Part shown: one piece after another, positions 6,665-13,958 of the stretch
How the letters are laid out: each line of letters begins with the position of its first letter
Numbering within the stretch: position 1 is the stretch's first letter
Source of the DNA: Hominenteromicrobium gallistercoris
GTDB taxonomy: Bacteria; Bacillota; Clostridia; Oscillospirales; Acutalibacteraceae
DNA length: 22,568 bases
NCBI GenBank assembly: GCA_019119145.1
Contig: DWXR01000128.1
Coordinates: forward strand, 1 to 22,568
Reading direction: 5' to 3'
Notes under the pieces: model-generated
Told to the model about the DNA's origin: nothing
Seen by the model: only the letters and a program-made list of their open reading frames with translations
Databases searched by the model: none
Translations under genes and position numbers: made by a program

Positions 6665-8845
6665 TTACGATTTTCCGGCGCTGTTCTCCGGCGGCTTCTT
6701 CATCGTGAGCCCGATGCGGTTGCGGTCGACGTCGACGGAGAGCACCCAGACGGTCACGATGTCGCCGACCTTCAGCACGTCGGACGGGTGGCGGACAAAC
6801 TTGTTCGAGATCTGCGTGATGTGCACGAGGCCGTCCTGGTGGACGCCGATGTCGACGAAGGCGCCGAAATCGATGACGTTCCGCACGGTGCCCTTCAGCT
6901 CCATGCCGACCTTCAGGTCCTTGATGTCCTTGATGTCGCTGCGCAGCAGCGGGCTCGGCAGCTCGTCGCGCGGGTCGCGGCCGGGCTTCTCGAGCTCGGC
7001 GATGATGTCGCGCAGCGTCGGGACGCCGATGCCGATCCGGTCGGCGAGTGCCGGGATGCCGAGCGCCTCGGCCTTGGCGCGCAGCGCGGAAAAGCCGCCG
7101 GCCGGCGCCTTCTGAAGCGTGTAGCCGCAGGCGGTGAGCAGCGCCTGCGCCGCCGCGTACGATTCCGGATGGACGCCGGTGTTGTCGAGCAGGTTGCGGC
7201 TTTCCGGCACGCGCAGGAAGCCCGCGCACTGCTCGAAGGCCTTCGGCCCGAGCTTCGGCACCTTTTTGAGCTGGGTGCGCGCGGTGAACGCGCCGTTTTC
7301 CTGCCGGTAGGCGACGATGTTTTTCGCGACGGCGCTCGAGATGCCGGCCACGTTTTCGAGCAGGGCGGGGGAGGCCGTGTTGAGGTCGACGCCGACGGCG
7401 TTGACGCAGGCTTCGACCACGCCGCCCAGCGCCTCGCCGAGCTTCTTCGGCGGCATGTCGTGCTGGTACTGGCCGACGCCGATCGCCTTCGGGTCGATCT
7501 TGACGAGCTCGGCGAGCGGGTCCTGCAGGCGGTGCGCGATCGAGATGGCGCTGCGCAGCGTCAGGTCGTAGTCGGGGTACTCCGCCGCCGCGAGCTTGGA
7601 GGCCGAGTAGACCGAGGCGCCCGCCTCGCTGACGACCATGTAGTCGACGGTGTCGAGCAGCCCGTTTTCGCGCAGCACCGCGTCGGTGAAGATCTCGGTC
7701 TCCTTCGAGGCCGTGCCGTTGCCGATCGCGATCAGCGTGACGCCGTGGCGGCGGATCAGCCCCAAAAGCGTCCGCTTCGCCTCGCGCACGCGGTTTTCGC
7801 CGTGCGTCGGGTAGATGACGCCGGTGTCGAGCACCTTGCCGGTCGCGTCGACGACGGCGACCTTGCAGCCGGTGCGGTAGCCGGGGTCGAGGCCGATCGT
7901 CACGCGGCCCTTGACCGGCGGCTGCATCAGAAGCTGGCGCAGGTTGACGGAAAAGACCTTGATCGCGTTCTCGTCCGCCTTTTCGGTCAGCGCGCTGCGG
8001 ATCTCGCGCTCGATGGCCGGGAAGATCAGGCGGCTGTAGCTGTCGACCGCCGCCTCCTCGACGGCGTCGCAGCACGGCGTGCCGGGCTTTACGAACGCGC
8101 TGGTCACAACCTGCTGCCCGCGCGCGGCGTCCAGCTCGAGCGAGACCTTCAAAAAGCCCTCGCGTTCGCCGCGGTCGAGCGCGAGCACGCGGTGTCCGGC
8201 GATCTTGGAGGCCGGCTGAGAGAATTCGTAGTACATGCGGTAGACCGAGTCCTCGTCCTTTGCGGCGCGGCTCGTGACGACGCCCTGCGCCATCGCGGCG
8301 AGGCGTAGCCGGCGGCGCACGGTCGCGTCGTCCGAGATGATCTCGGCGATGATGTCCTTCGCGCCGGCGAGCGCGTCCTCCGGCGTTTCAACGCCCTTTT
8401 CCGGGTCCACAAACGCTTCGGCCATGTCGATCGGGTAGGGGCTGTTCTTCTCCTGCGCGAGGATCTTCAGCGCGAGCGGTTCGAGCCCGCGCTCCTTTGC
8501 GACGCTGGCGCGCGTCTTGCGCTTCGGGCGGAAGGGACGGTAGATGTCGTCGATCTCGGCGAGCGTCGCGGCCTTGTCGAGCGCGGCGGAAACCGCATCG
8601 CTCAGGCCGCCCGCCGTCTCAATGAGGCCGCGCACCTCCTCGCGGCGGCTGTCCAGCCCGCGCAGGTATTCGAGCCGTTCGGCGACGCTGCGGATCGTCT
8701 GGTCGTCGAGGGAGCCGTGCTCCTCCTTGCGGTAGCGGGCGATGAAGGGGATCGTGTTGCCCGCGTCGATCAGCCCGATGAGCTTTTCCGTCTGCCATTT
8801 TTTGAGGTCGAACTGCGCGGCAAGCGCGGCTGCGTAATCTGTCAT
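6665..8845 (-). CDS. tex: RNA-binding transcription accessory protein Tex
   Basis: Tex is a conserved cytoplasmic nucleic-acid-binding protein, related to eukaryotic Spt6, linked to transcription and RNA handling. The 726-residue product has the full architecture: N-terminal helical region with LIDAGNTIPFIARYRKEEHG (25-44), a YqgF/RNase H-like domain (about 313-440, starting GLDPGYRTGCKVAVVD), helix-hairpin-helix repeats (485-560, with GVDLNTAS and ENVAGISSAVAKNIVAYR), and a C-terminal S1 domain (645-716, GTVRNVIDFGAFVDIGVHQDG). ATG 8845 is chosen because GGAAAGC lies just before it and the protein then starts like other Tex proteins; an upstream in-frame ATG at 8908 has no such site. It is divergent from ilvB and appears to be transcribed alone. 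No clear promoter was found for it. Confidence 0.95.
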   Translation of the reverse strand: MTDYAAALAAQFDLKKWQTEKLIGLIDAGNTIPFIARYRKEEHGSLDDQTIRSVAERLEYLRGLDSRREEVRGLIETAGGLSDAVSAALDKAATLAEIDDIYRPFRPKRKTRASVAKERGLEPLALKILAQEKNSPYPIDMAEAFVDPEKGVETPEDALAGAKDIIAEIISDDATVRRRLRLAAMAQGVVTSRAAKDEDSVYRMYYEFSQPASKIAGHRVLALDRGEREGFLKVSLELDAARGQQVVTSAFVKPGTPCCDAVEEAAVDSYSRLIFPAIEREIRSALTEKADENAIKVFSVNLRQLLMQPPVKGRVTIGLDPGYRTGCKVAVVDATGKVLDTGVIYPTHGENRVREAKRTLLGLIRRHGVTLIAIGNGTASKETEIFTDAVLRENGLLDTVDYMVVSEAGASVYSASKLAAAEYPDYDLTLRSAISIAHRLQDPLAELVKIDPKAIGVGQYQHDMPPKKLGEALGGVVEACVNAVGVDLNTASPALLENVAGISSAVAKNIVAYRQENGAFTARTQLKKVPKLGPKAFEQCAGFLRVPESRNLLDNTGVHPESYAAAQALLTACGYTLQKAPAGGFSALRAKAEALGIPALADRIGIGVPTLRDIIAELEKPGRDPRDELPSPLLRSDIKDIKDLKVGMELKGTVRNVIDFGAFVDIGVHQDGLVHITQISNKFVRHPSDVLKVGDIVTVWVLSVDVDRNRIGLTMKKPPENSAGKS

Positions 8846-8891
8846 ATTGCTTTCCAACTTTCTGTGCACTGTGTAAAATGTGCGGTTTTTC

Positions 8892-8910
8892 AAATGCCCG
8901 CATTGCATTT
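8892..8910 (+). promoter_or_regulatory. Inverted repeat overlapping the ilvB -35 box
   Basis: AAATGC (8892-8897) and GCATTT (8905-8910) form a perfect 6-base inverted repeat with a 7-base centre. The right arm covers the -35 box TTGCAT of the ilvB promoter, the position expected of a repressor operator. The binding protein is unknown. Confidence 0.4.
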
Positions 8911-8931
8911 CACGTGCTTTTTTGCTATACT
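8903..8931 (+). promoter_or_regulatory. ilvB promoter
   Basis: TTGCAT (8903-8908), a 17-base spacer and TATACT (8926-8931) fit a vegetative promoter. Transcription would start near 8938, giving an ilvB leader of about 85 bases. Confidence 0.7.
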
Positions 8932-8949
8932 GAATCTAATAATGGCCGT

Positions 8950-8971
8950 GGGCGGCAGCCGGCCGCCCGGC
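8950..8971 (+). other. GC hairpin in the ilvB leader
   Basis: GGGCGGC (8950-8956) pairs with GCCGCCC (8962-8968) around AGCCG. An alternative, exclusive pairing is GCCGG (8958-8962) with CCGGC (8967-8971), followed by TTTCT. Two alternative structures in a biosynthetic leader suggest attenuation, but neither has a strong T tract. Confidence 0.45.
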
Positions 8972-9021
8972 TTTCTGAGTATAACACAGATTGTGTGAAA
9001 GATAAAGGGTGGAAGTCGAAA

Positions 9022-10647
9022 ATGATCAGCGGTGCTGAAATTATGGTGCGGTGTCTCGAGGCCGAGGGCGTGGATACGCTGTTCGGGTACCCGGGCGCCG
9101 CCATCTGTCCATTTTACGATAAGCTGTACGACAGCGCGATCCGTCACGTGCTCGTGCGGCAGGAGCAGAACGCGGCCCACGCGGCGAGCGGCTATGCCCG
9201 GGCGTCGGGCAGGGCCGGCGTGTGCGTCGCGACCTCCGGCCCCGGTGCGCTGAACCTGATCACGGGCATCGCGACGGCTTACATGGATTCGATCCCGGTC
9301 ATCGCGATCACAGGGCAGATCAACCTCGAGCAGCTCGGCCGCGACGTCTTTCAGGAGGCGGACATCACGGGTGCGTGCGAGTCGATCACGAAGCACAGCT
9401 ACCTCGTGAAGGACGCCGCGGAGCTGCCGCGTGTGTTCCGGGAGGCGTTCCACATCGCGACGACGGGCCGCCCCGGGCCGGTGCTGATCGACGTGCCGAT
9501 CGACGTGCAGCAGCAGGAGATCGAGGGGCCGTTCGTCTACCCGGAGAAGGCGGACATCCCCGGCTACAAGCCGACGACGCAGGGCCATCCCGTGCAGATC
9601 AAGCGCGCGCTCGCGGCGATTGAGGCGGCGGAGCGGCCGGTCATCTGCTGCGGCGGCGGCGTCGTGCTCGCCGGTGCGCGCGAGGAGATGACGGCCTTTG
9701 CGACGAACAGCGGCATCCCGATCGTCTCGACGATGATGGGCATCGGCGTGATGCCCATGCACAGCCCGGTCTACCTCGGCATGATCGGCCTGTACGGCCG
9801 CAGCTACGCGAACCGCGCCGTGCGCGAGGCCGACCTGATCATCCTGTGCGGCGCGCGCGTCGGCGACCGCGCCGTGGCCGCGCCCAACCAGATCGCCGCG
9901 CAGGCGAAGGTCATCCACATCGACATCGACCCCGCGGAGATCGGCAAGAACATGCGCGCCGACATCCCGATCGTCGGCGACATCCGCGGCATCCTGCGCA
10001 CGATGGCGGAAAAGGTGAAAAAGACCGACCGCAGCGGCTGGATCGACCGCGTGCTCGGCTACAAGGCGGCGTTTGTGCCGCGCGGCGAGCCGCGCAGCGA
10101 CTTTGTGGAGCCGCGCGCGTTCATCCGCAGGCTTTCCGAGATGATGCAGGAGGATGCGATCCTCGTCGCCGACCCCGGCCAGAGCCAGATCTGGGCGGCG
10201 ATCAACTTCACCCAGCGCGAGGGCCGCTTTTTGACGAGCGGCGGCCTCGGTACGATGGGCTATTCGCTCCCGGCCGGGCTCGGCGCCGCGATTGCGAAGC
10301 CGCGCCGGCAGGTCGTCTCCGTCTGCGGCGACGGCGCGTTCCAGATGAGCATGTGCGAGCTCGGCACGGTCTGTCAGAGCCACGTGGCGCTCAAGATCAT
10401 TGTGTTCGACAACGCGCGCCTCGGCATGGTGCGCGAGCTGCAGGATAAGCAGTACGGCGGCCGCCACTGCGGCACGTACCTGGGCGGCGGCAACCCGGAC
10501 TTTGTGGCGCTGTGCGGCGCGTACGGCATCCCGGCCCGGCTTGCGGCGAGCAACGCGGAGGCCGAGCGTTATGCGGCGGAGATGCTTGCGGCGAAAGGGC
10601 CGTTCGTGCTCGTCTGCCGCACCGACCCCGATACGCCGACGGTCTGA
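9022..10647 (+). CDS. ilvB: Acetohydroxyacid synthase large (catalytic) subunit
   Basis: The enzyme condenses two pyruvates, or pyruvate with 2-oxobutyrate, using thiamine diphosphate, the first committed step of valine/leucine/isoleucine synthesis. The 541-residue protein has the three domains of the family: an N-terminal TPP pyrimidine-binding domain with catalytic Glu48 (VRQEQNAAHAASGYAR; His-Glu-Gln is commoner), TSGPGALNLITGIATAYMDS at 71-90, a central FAD-type domain (about 190-335), and a C-terminal TPP pyrophosphate domain with GDGAFQMSMCELGT (436-449) and DNARLGMVRELQ. ATG 9022 gives the normal N-terminus MISGAEIMVRCLEAEGV; the ribosome site is the weak GGGTGGAAG. ilvN follows after 19 bases, confirming biosynthetic rather than catabolic (AlsS) acetolactate synthase. 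ilvC and ilvD are not nearby. Confidence 0.95.
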   Translation: MISGAEIMVRCLEAEGVDTLFGYPGAAICPFYDKLYDSAIRHVLVRQEQNAAHAASGYARASGRAGVCVATSGPGALNLITGIATAYMDSIPVIAITGQINLEQLGRDVFQEADITGACESITKHSYLVKDAAELPRVFREAFHIATTGRPGPVLIDVPIDVQQQEIEGPFVYPEKADIPGYKPTTQGHPVQIKRALAAIEAAERPVICCGGGVVLAGAREEMTAFATNSGIPIVSTMMGIGVMPMHSPVYLGMIGLYGRSYANRAVREADLIILCGARVGDRAVAAPNQIAAQAKVIHIDIDPAEIGKNMRADIPIVGDIRGILRTMAEKVKKTDRSGWIDRVLGYKAAFVPRGEPRSDFVEPRAFIRRLSEMMQEDAILVADPGQSQIWAAINFTQREGRFLTSGGLGTMGYSLPAGLGAAIAKPRRQVVSVCGDGAFQMSMCELGTVCQSHVALKIIVFDNARLGMVRELQDKQYGGRHCGTYLGGGNPDFVALCGAYGIPARLAASNAEAERYAAEMLAAKGPFVLVCRTDPDTPTV

Positions 10648-10666
10648 CGGGAAGGAGAGGATTCCG

Positions 10667-11152
10667 ATGAACAGATATACGCTGTCGGTGCTGGTGGAGA
10701 ACCAGCCCGGCGTGCTCTCGAAGGTGGTCGGGCTCTTTTCGCGGCGCGGCTTCAATATCCACAGCCTTGCCGTGGGGCCTGCGCACGACGAGACCGTCTC
10801 CTGCATCACGATTGTGGTCAACGGGGACGAGCACACGCTCGAGCAGGTGGAAAAGCAGCTCAACAAGATCATCCCGGTCATCAAGGTGCGCAACCTCGGC
10901 CTGCCGGGCGAGTTTGTCTCCTGCGGGCTTGCGCTCGTCAAGGTGCAGGTCGAGCCGGAGCGCATCGAGGGCATGATGCAGATCGCAAAGCTCGTCGGCG
11001 CGGAGGCCGTGGACGTCGCGCCCGGGCTTGTCACCTACAAGATCGCGGGCGAGACGGAGAAAATCGAGAATTTCATCGATATGCTCCGCCCGTACGGCAT
11101 CCGCGAGATCGTCCGCACAGGACAGATCGCCATTGAAAAAAGCGGCAGATAA
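10667..11152 (+). CDS. ilvN: Acetohydroxyacid synthase small (regulatory) subunit
   Basis: This 161-residue subunit activates IlvB and gives feedback inhibition by valine. Residues 3-75 form an ACT domain (TLSVLVENQPGVLSKVVGLF, then GFNIHSLAVGP), and the C-terminal half (83-158) is the conserved AHAS small-subunit domain, ending GIREIVRTGQIAIEKSGR. The length is usual for the short Firmicutes form. ATG 10667 is preceded by GAAGGAGAGG. It is co-transcribed with ilvB, and a small unknown gene begins 18 bases after its stop codon. Confidence 0.95.
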   Translation: MNRYTLSVLVENQPGVLSKVVGLFSRRGFNIHSLAVGPAHDETVSCITIVVNGDEHTLEQVEKQLNKIIPVIKVRNLGLPGEFVSCGLALVKVQVEPERIEGMMQIAKLVGAEAVDVAPGLVTYKIAGETEKIENFIDMLRPYGIREIVRTGQIAIEKSGR

Positions 11153-11170
11153 ACAAGGAGGGGAGCAGCC

Positions 11171-11347
11171 GTGAACGATCCGAAAAACTTTGAATTCAAG
11201 CCGGGCGGCATCATTGAGGTGCAGAACGACGGCCATACGGAGCTGTATGCCGGCTCCAACGCCAAGTGGTGGCTCGAGCAGCAGATGCGCTTCAGCGGCG
11301 CAGCCCCGCTTCTCGATGCGCTCCGCAAGCCCGAAAACGGAAAGTGA
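11171..11347 (+). CDS. Small hypothetical protein of 58 residues
   Basis: A GTG start at 11171 is preceded by an excellent ribosome site, AAGGAGGGG at 11155-11163, and lies only 18 bases after ilvN. The predicted protein begins MNDPKNFEFKPGGIIEVQND, has a Trp-Trp pair (WWLEQQMRF, 33-41) and ends LRKPENGK. It has no membrane segment or signal peptide. Codon use resembles its neighbours (G/C at third positions), which supports coding. I do not recognise the family. Being in the ilvBN transcript it could be co-regulated with branched-chain amino acid synthesis, or simply be read through. Confidence 0.65.
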   Translation: MNDPKNFEFKPGGIIEVQNDGHTELYAGSNAKWWLEQQMRFSGAAPLLDALRKPENGK

Positions 11348-11398
11348 GCGCAGGCAAAATCGATTTCAGGTCGAAAGACTTTGAATACATTCTAAAAA

Positions 11399-11410
11399 TA
11401 CATCGATGTA
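11399..11410 (+). promoter_or_regulatory. 12-base perfect palindrome before the TIM-barrel gene
   Basis: TACATCGATGTA is a perfect palindrome ending where the ribosome site AAGGAG (11410-11415) begins. It lies in a 73-base A/T-rich gap after the small ORF. It could be an operator or an mRNA element masking the ribosome site. No good promoter was seen in the gap. Confidence 0.35.
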
Positions 11411-11420
11411 AGGAGTTTGT

Positions 11421-12269
11421 ATGATGGAAAAGCAATTTCCAAGAACCGTAGTGGGCGGTAAATCCGTTTCCAGAATGCTGATCGGCACGAACTGGCTGCT
11501 TGGCTGGAGCCACCGCACGCCCTCGGCCGACCGCTCGATCAAGAATCGTTACAATTCGGACGAGGCGTTCTTCCCGGTGTTCGAGGCATACATGCAGTAC
11601 GGCATCGACACGGTCATGGCGCCGATGGACGAGAAGATGGTCCATGCGATCCGCTATGCGGAGGATAAGCTCGGCAAGAAGTTCATCCTGATCGACACGC
11701 CGCAGATCAACGTGGACGACAACCCGGCCGCGCGCCGCGAGGCGGAAGCGCGCATCAAGCAGAGCGCCGCGAACGGCTGCGACTTCTGCCTCATCCACCA
11801 CGCGAGCGCGGAGCAGCTCGTCAACAAGAACAAGGGCATCATCGACCGCCTCGACGACTACACGAAGATGATCCGCGACGCCGGCCTGATCCCGGGCCTT
11901 TCGGCCCGCATGCCGGAGATGATCACGTACACCGACCAGAACGGCTACGACATCGAGACGTATATCCAGATCTTCAACTGCGTCGGCTTCCTGATGCAGG
12001 TCGAGATCGAGACGGTCGCCTCGATCATCCAGAACGCGAAGAAGCCGGTCATGAACATCAAGTCGATGGCGGCCGGCCGCGTCACGCCGTACGTCGGCCT
12101 CACCTTCAATTGGAACGTCCTGCGTCCCTGCGACATGGTGACGGTCGGCGCGTTCAGCGCGGACGAGGTCCACGAGGACGTCGAGATCTCGCTGGCGGCG
12201 CTCGAGCACCGCTTCCCGAACATGGAAAAGCGCGCAAGCCCGGTCATGAACCAGGCGGCGTTCGGTTGA
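11421..12269 (+). CDS. Unrecognised TIM-barrel-like protein
   Basis: This 282-residue cytoplasmic protein is not recognised with confidence. The succession of hydrophobic strands ending in polar residues looks like a beta/alpha barrel: SRMLIGTNW (17-25), DTVMAP (63-68), FILIDTP (88-94), DFCLIHHAS (121-129), GLIPGLSARMP (155-165), KPVMNIKSMAAG (208-219) and MVTVGAFS (239-246). The beginning (VVGGKSVSRMLIGTNWLLG) and end (a V-G-x-S/T strand followed by a helix) recall aldo/keto reductases, but the usual Asp-Tyr-Lys-His tetrad is not evident, so a reductase call is not justified. His126-His127 and Asp92 are candidate active-site residues. AAGGAG is 5 bases before the ATG at 11421 and 8 before the ATG at 11424, so either may be used. 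The next gene, a HAD phosphatase, starts 25 bases after it. Confidence 0.75.
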   Translation: MMEKQFPRTVVGGKSVSRMLIGTNWLLGWSHRTPSADRSIKNRYNSDEAFFPVFEAYMQYGIDTVMAPMDEKMVHAIRYAEDKLGKKFILIDTPQINVDDNPAARREAEARIKQSAANGCDFCLIHHASAEQLVNKNKGIIDRLDDYTKMIRDAGLIPGLSARMPEMITYTDQNGYDIETYIQIFNCVGFLMQVEIETVASIIQNAKKPVMNIKSMAAGRVTPYVGLTFNWNVLRPCDMVTVGAFSADEVHEDVEISLAALEHRFPNMEKRASPVMNQAAFG

Positions 12270-12294
12270 TTCTGAACAGCAGAGGGATTCCACA

Positions 12295-12903
12295 ATGATT
12301 GATACGGTTGTTTTTGATATCGGCAACGTGCTTGCCGAATGGCACTGGCGCAAAAATTTCACCGAGATGTTCGGCGAGGCGTTCGTCGATACGCTGGCGG
12401 ACGCCACGGTGCGCAGCCCGCAGTGGCTTGAAATGGACCGCGGCGCGCTGAGCGAAGCGGAAATGGTCGAGCTGCTCGCGCGGAATGCGCCGCAGCACGC
12501 AAAGGAGATCGAGCGCATCGTGCGGGAGAACCACACGTTCGTCACGACGTATCCGTATGCGGACGCGTGGCTGCGCGGTCTGCACAACGCGGGCTACAAG
12601 GTGTACATCCTCTCGAACTTCGGTGACTTCAGCTATAACCGCGCAAAGCCCGGCTTTACGTTTCTGCAGTATGCGGACGGCGCGCTGATCTCCTACGAGG
12701 TCAAGCTCGTCAAGCCCGACCGGGCGATCTACGAAGCGCTCTGCACGCGGTTCGGCATCGTTCCCGAAAACGCCGTGTTTCTCGACGACAGGCCGGAAAA
12801 CACGGAAGCGGCGCGCGCTTTCGGCATGCAGGCGATCACGGTGGAATCCAAGGCGCAGGCGGATGCCGCGCTGCGCGCGCTCGGCGTGAACTGGGCGGAA
12901 TAA
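12295..12903 (+). CDS. HAD-superfamily hydrolase, YihX-like
   Basis: The 202-residue protein is a small phosphatase of HAD subfamily IA. Motif I is FDIGNVL (7-13) with nucleophile Asp8; the usual second Asp is Gly10, as in YihX-type sugar-phosphate phosphatases (alpha-glucose-1-phosphatase). Motif II is Ser107 in YILSNFGD, motif III Lys140 in VKLVKPDRAIYE, and motif IV FLDDRPEN with Asp164 and Asp165. Residues 15-95 form the helical cap. AGAGGGATT precedes the ATG. It follows the unknown TIM-barrel gene by 25 bases, so the two are co-transcribed. Loss of the general acid Asp is characteristic of the subfamily and does not mean inactivity; the substrate is probably a sugar phosphate, but this is an inference. 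Confidence 0.88.
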   Translation: MIDTVVFDIGNVLAEWHWRKNFTEMFGEAFVDTLADATVRSPQWLEMDRGALSEAEMVELLARNAPQHAKEIERIVRENHTFVTTYPYADAWLRGLHNAGYKVYILSNFGDFSYNRAKPGFTFLQYADGALISYEVKLVKPDRAIYEALCTRFGIVPENAVFLDDRPENTEAARAFGMQAITVESKAQADAALRALGVNWAE

Positions 12904-12915
12904 ACAGGCATCTGA

Positions 12916-12950
12916 CCGCCGGCGCGGAGCGTTGCAGCCCGTACCGGCGG
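12916..12950 (+). other. Stem-loop between the HAD and epimerase genes
   Basis: CCGCCGG (12916-12922) pairs with CCGGCGG (12944-12950) across 21 bases. There is no T tract, so this is not a clear terminator; it may partly separate expression of the flanking genes. Confidence 0.35.
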
Positions 12951-12980
12951 AAACATAAGCAAAGGAAAGGAAAATACGGT

Positions 12981-13883
12981 ATGAAATTAGGTATCATCGG
13001 TTCTCCGGAGGGGAAGACCCTCGTGCACGCCAAGGAGCTCGGCCTCGATTTCGTCGAGTTCGACCTGAACCCGAGCGAATTCTGGGGCTGCCCGCTCGAC
13101 GAGGTCACGCCGAAGCTCGGGGAGATTCAGGCGGCTATGGCGGAGACCGGCGTCGAGGTCGGCGCGGTCGGCCGCTGGGCGAGCCACATTCTCGATGAAA
13201 ACGGCGAAGTGATTGAAGCGGAGTGGAGCGAGGTCAAAAAGGCCATCGATTTCGGTGCGGCGCTCGGCGCGAAGCACTACCTCTGCAGTGTGGCTTATGT
13301 GCCGCAGCTGACCTACTACAAGAACATCACGGCCGCGATCAAGGTGCTGAACCAGATCGTCGCGTATGCCAAGGCGCGCAACATGCAGTGCGCGATCGTC
13401 AACTGCATGATGGGCGGCAACTACATTCGCACGCCGGAGCAGTGGAAGCTCGTGCTCGACGAGGTGCCGGGCCTCGGCATCAAGTACGATCCTTCGCACA
13501 GCTTCGTGCACGGCGGCGACAAGGGCGCGTATCTGGAAGAGGGCCTCGGCTGGGGCGACCGTTTCCAGTACTGCCACATCAAGGGCGTCATTCAGGGCGG
13601 CGCGTCGAGCGAGCCGGAGAACTGGAAGATCCGCGAGATCCTTTCCCGCCACCCGGAGCTTGCCGACGAATTCAAGGAAACGTTCAAGGAGAACAGCCGC
13701 TGGTACGACAACCCGCCGGCCGGCATCGACTCGATCAACTGGCGCGCCTTCTTCTCGATCCTGTACAAGTACGGCTATGACGGCTACCTCGCGATCGAGC
13801 CGCATTCCGCGACCTGGCAGGGCGAAAAGGGTGAAAAGGGCGTCAAGTACACGATCAAGTACATCCGCGACCTGATGCTGTGA
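12981..13883 (+). CDS. Sugar-phosphate isomerase/epimerase-like TIM barrel (AP endonuclease family 2 fold)
   Basis: The 300-residue protein has the xylose-isomerase-like TIM-barrel fold: MKLGIIGSPEGKTLVHAKELGLDFVEFDLN at the start, then GVEVGAVGRW, LGAKHYLCSVAY, GLGIKYDPSHS (164-174), YCHIKGV (197-203) and GYLAIEPHS (268-276). Three of the four usual metal ligands are seen: Asp170, His199 and Glu273. The fourth, Glu in the normal LALENH motif, aligns with Val140 (CAIVNC), so the metal site may be incomplete or differently built. AAAGGAAAGG precedes the ATG at 12981. It is 77 bases after the HAD gene and is followed by a terminator. It may act with the TIM-barrel and HAD proteins on a sugar or sugar phosphate; the reaction is unknown. 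Confidence 0.82.
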   Translation: MKLGIIGSPEGKTLVHAKELGLDFVEFDLNPSEFWGCPLDEVTPKLGEIQAAMAETGVEVGAVGRWASHILDENGEVIEAEWSEVKKAIDFGAALGAKHYLCSVAYVPQLTYYKNITAAIKVLNQIVAYAKARNMQCAIVNCMMGGNYIRTPEQWKLVLDEVPGLGIKYDPSHSFVHGGDKGAYLEEGLGWGDRFQYCHIKGVIQGGASSEPENWKIREILSRHPELADEFKETFKENSRWYDNPPAGIDSINWRAFFSILYKYGYDGYLAIEPHSATWQGEKGEKGVKYTIKYIRDLML

Positions 13884-13891
13884 TTTTCAGA

Positions 13892-13938
13892 GGACCTGCA
13901 GGTGCTTTGCGCGCATCTGCAGGTCCGTTTATTATCTT
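13892..13938 (+). terminator. Terminator after the epimerase-like gene
   Basis: GGACCTGCAGGTGC (13892-13905) pairs with GCATCTGCAGGTCC (13913-13926), one G:U pair, across a 7-base loop. The tract after it, GTTTATTATCTT, is T-rich but broken, so termination may be partial. The TraX gene starts 33 bases beyond the stem. Confidence 0.65.
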
Positions 13939-13958
13939 CCATAAAGGAGGGGGAAACT

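Noticed and set aside
6087..8075. 662-codon reverse frame crossing tex and the exporter gene in another frame
   Set aside because: Extremely Arg/Pro/Gly-rich, overlaps two well-supported genes on the same strand in a different frame.
6590..8308. 572-codon forward frame opposite tex
   Set aside because: Shadow of tex, low-complexity Arg/Asp/Val protein, no ribosome site.
8890..11034. 714-codon open frame antisense to ilvB and ilvN
   Set aside because: Same shadow effect; it crosses two clear forward genes and their gap, and its composition is Arg/Asp/His-rich without domain signatures.
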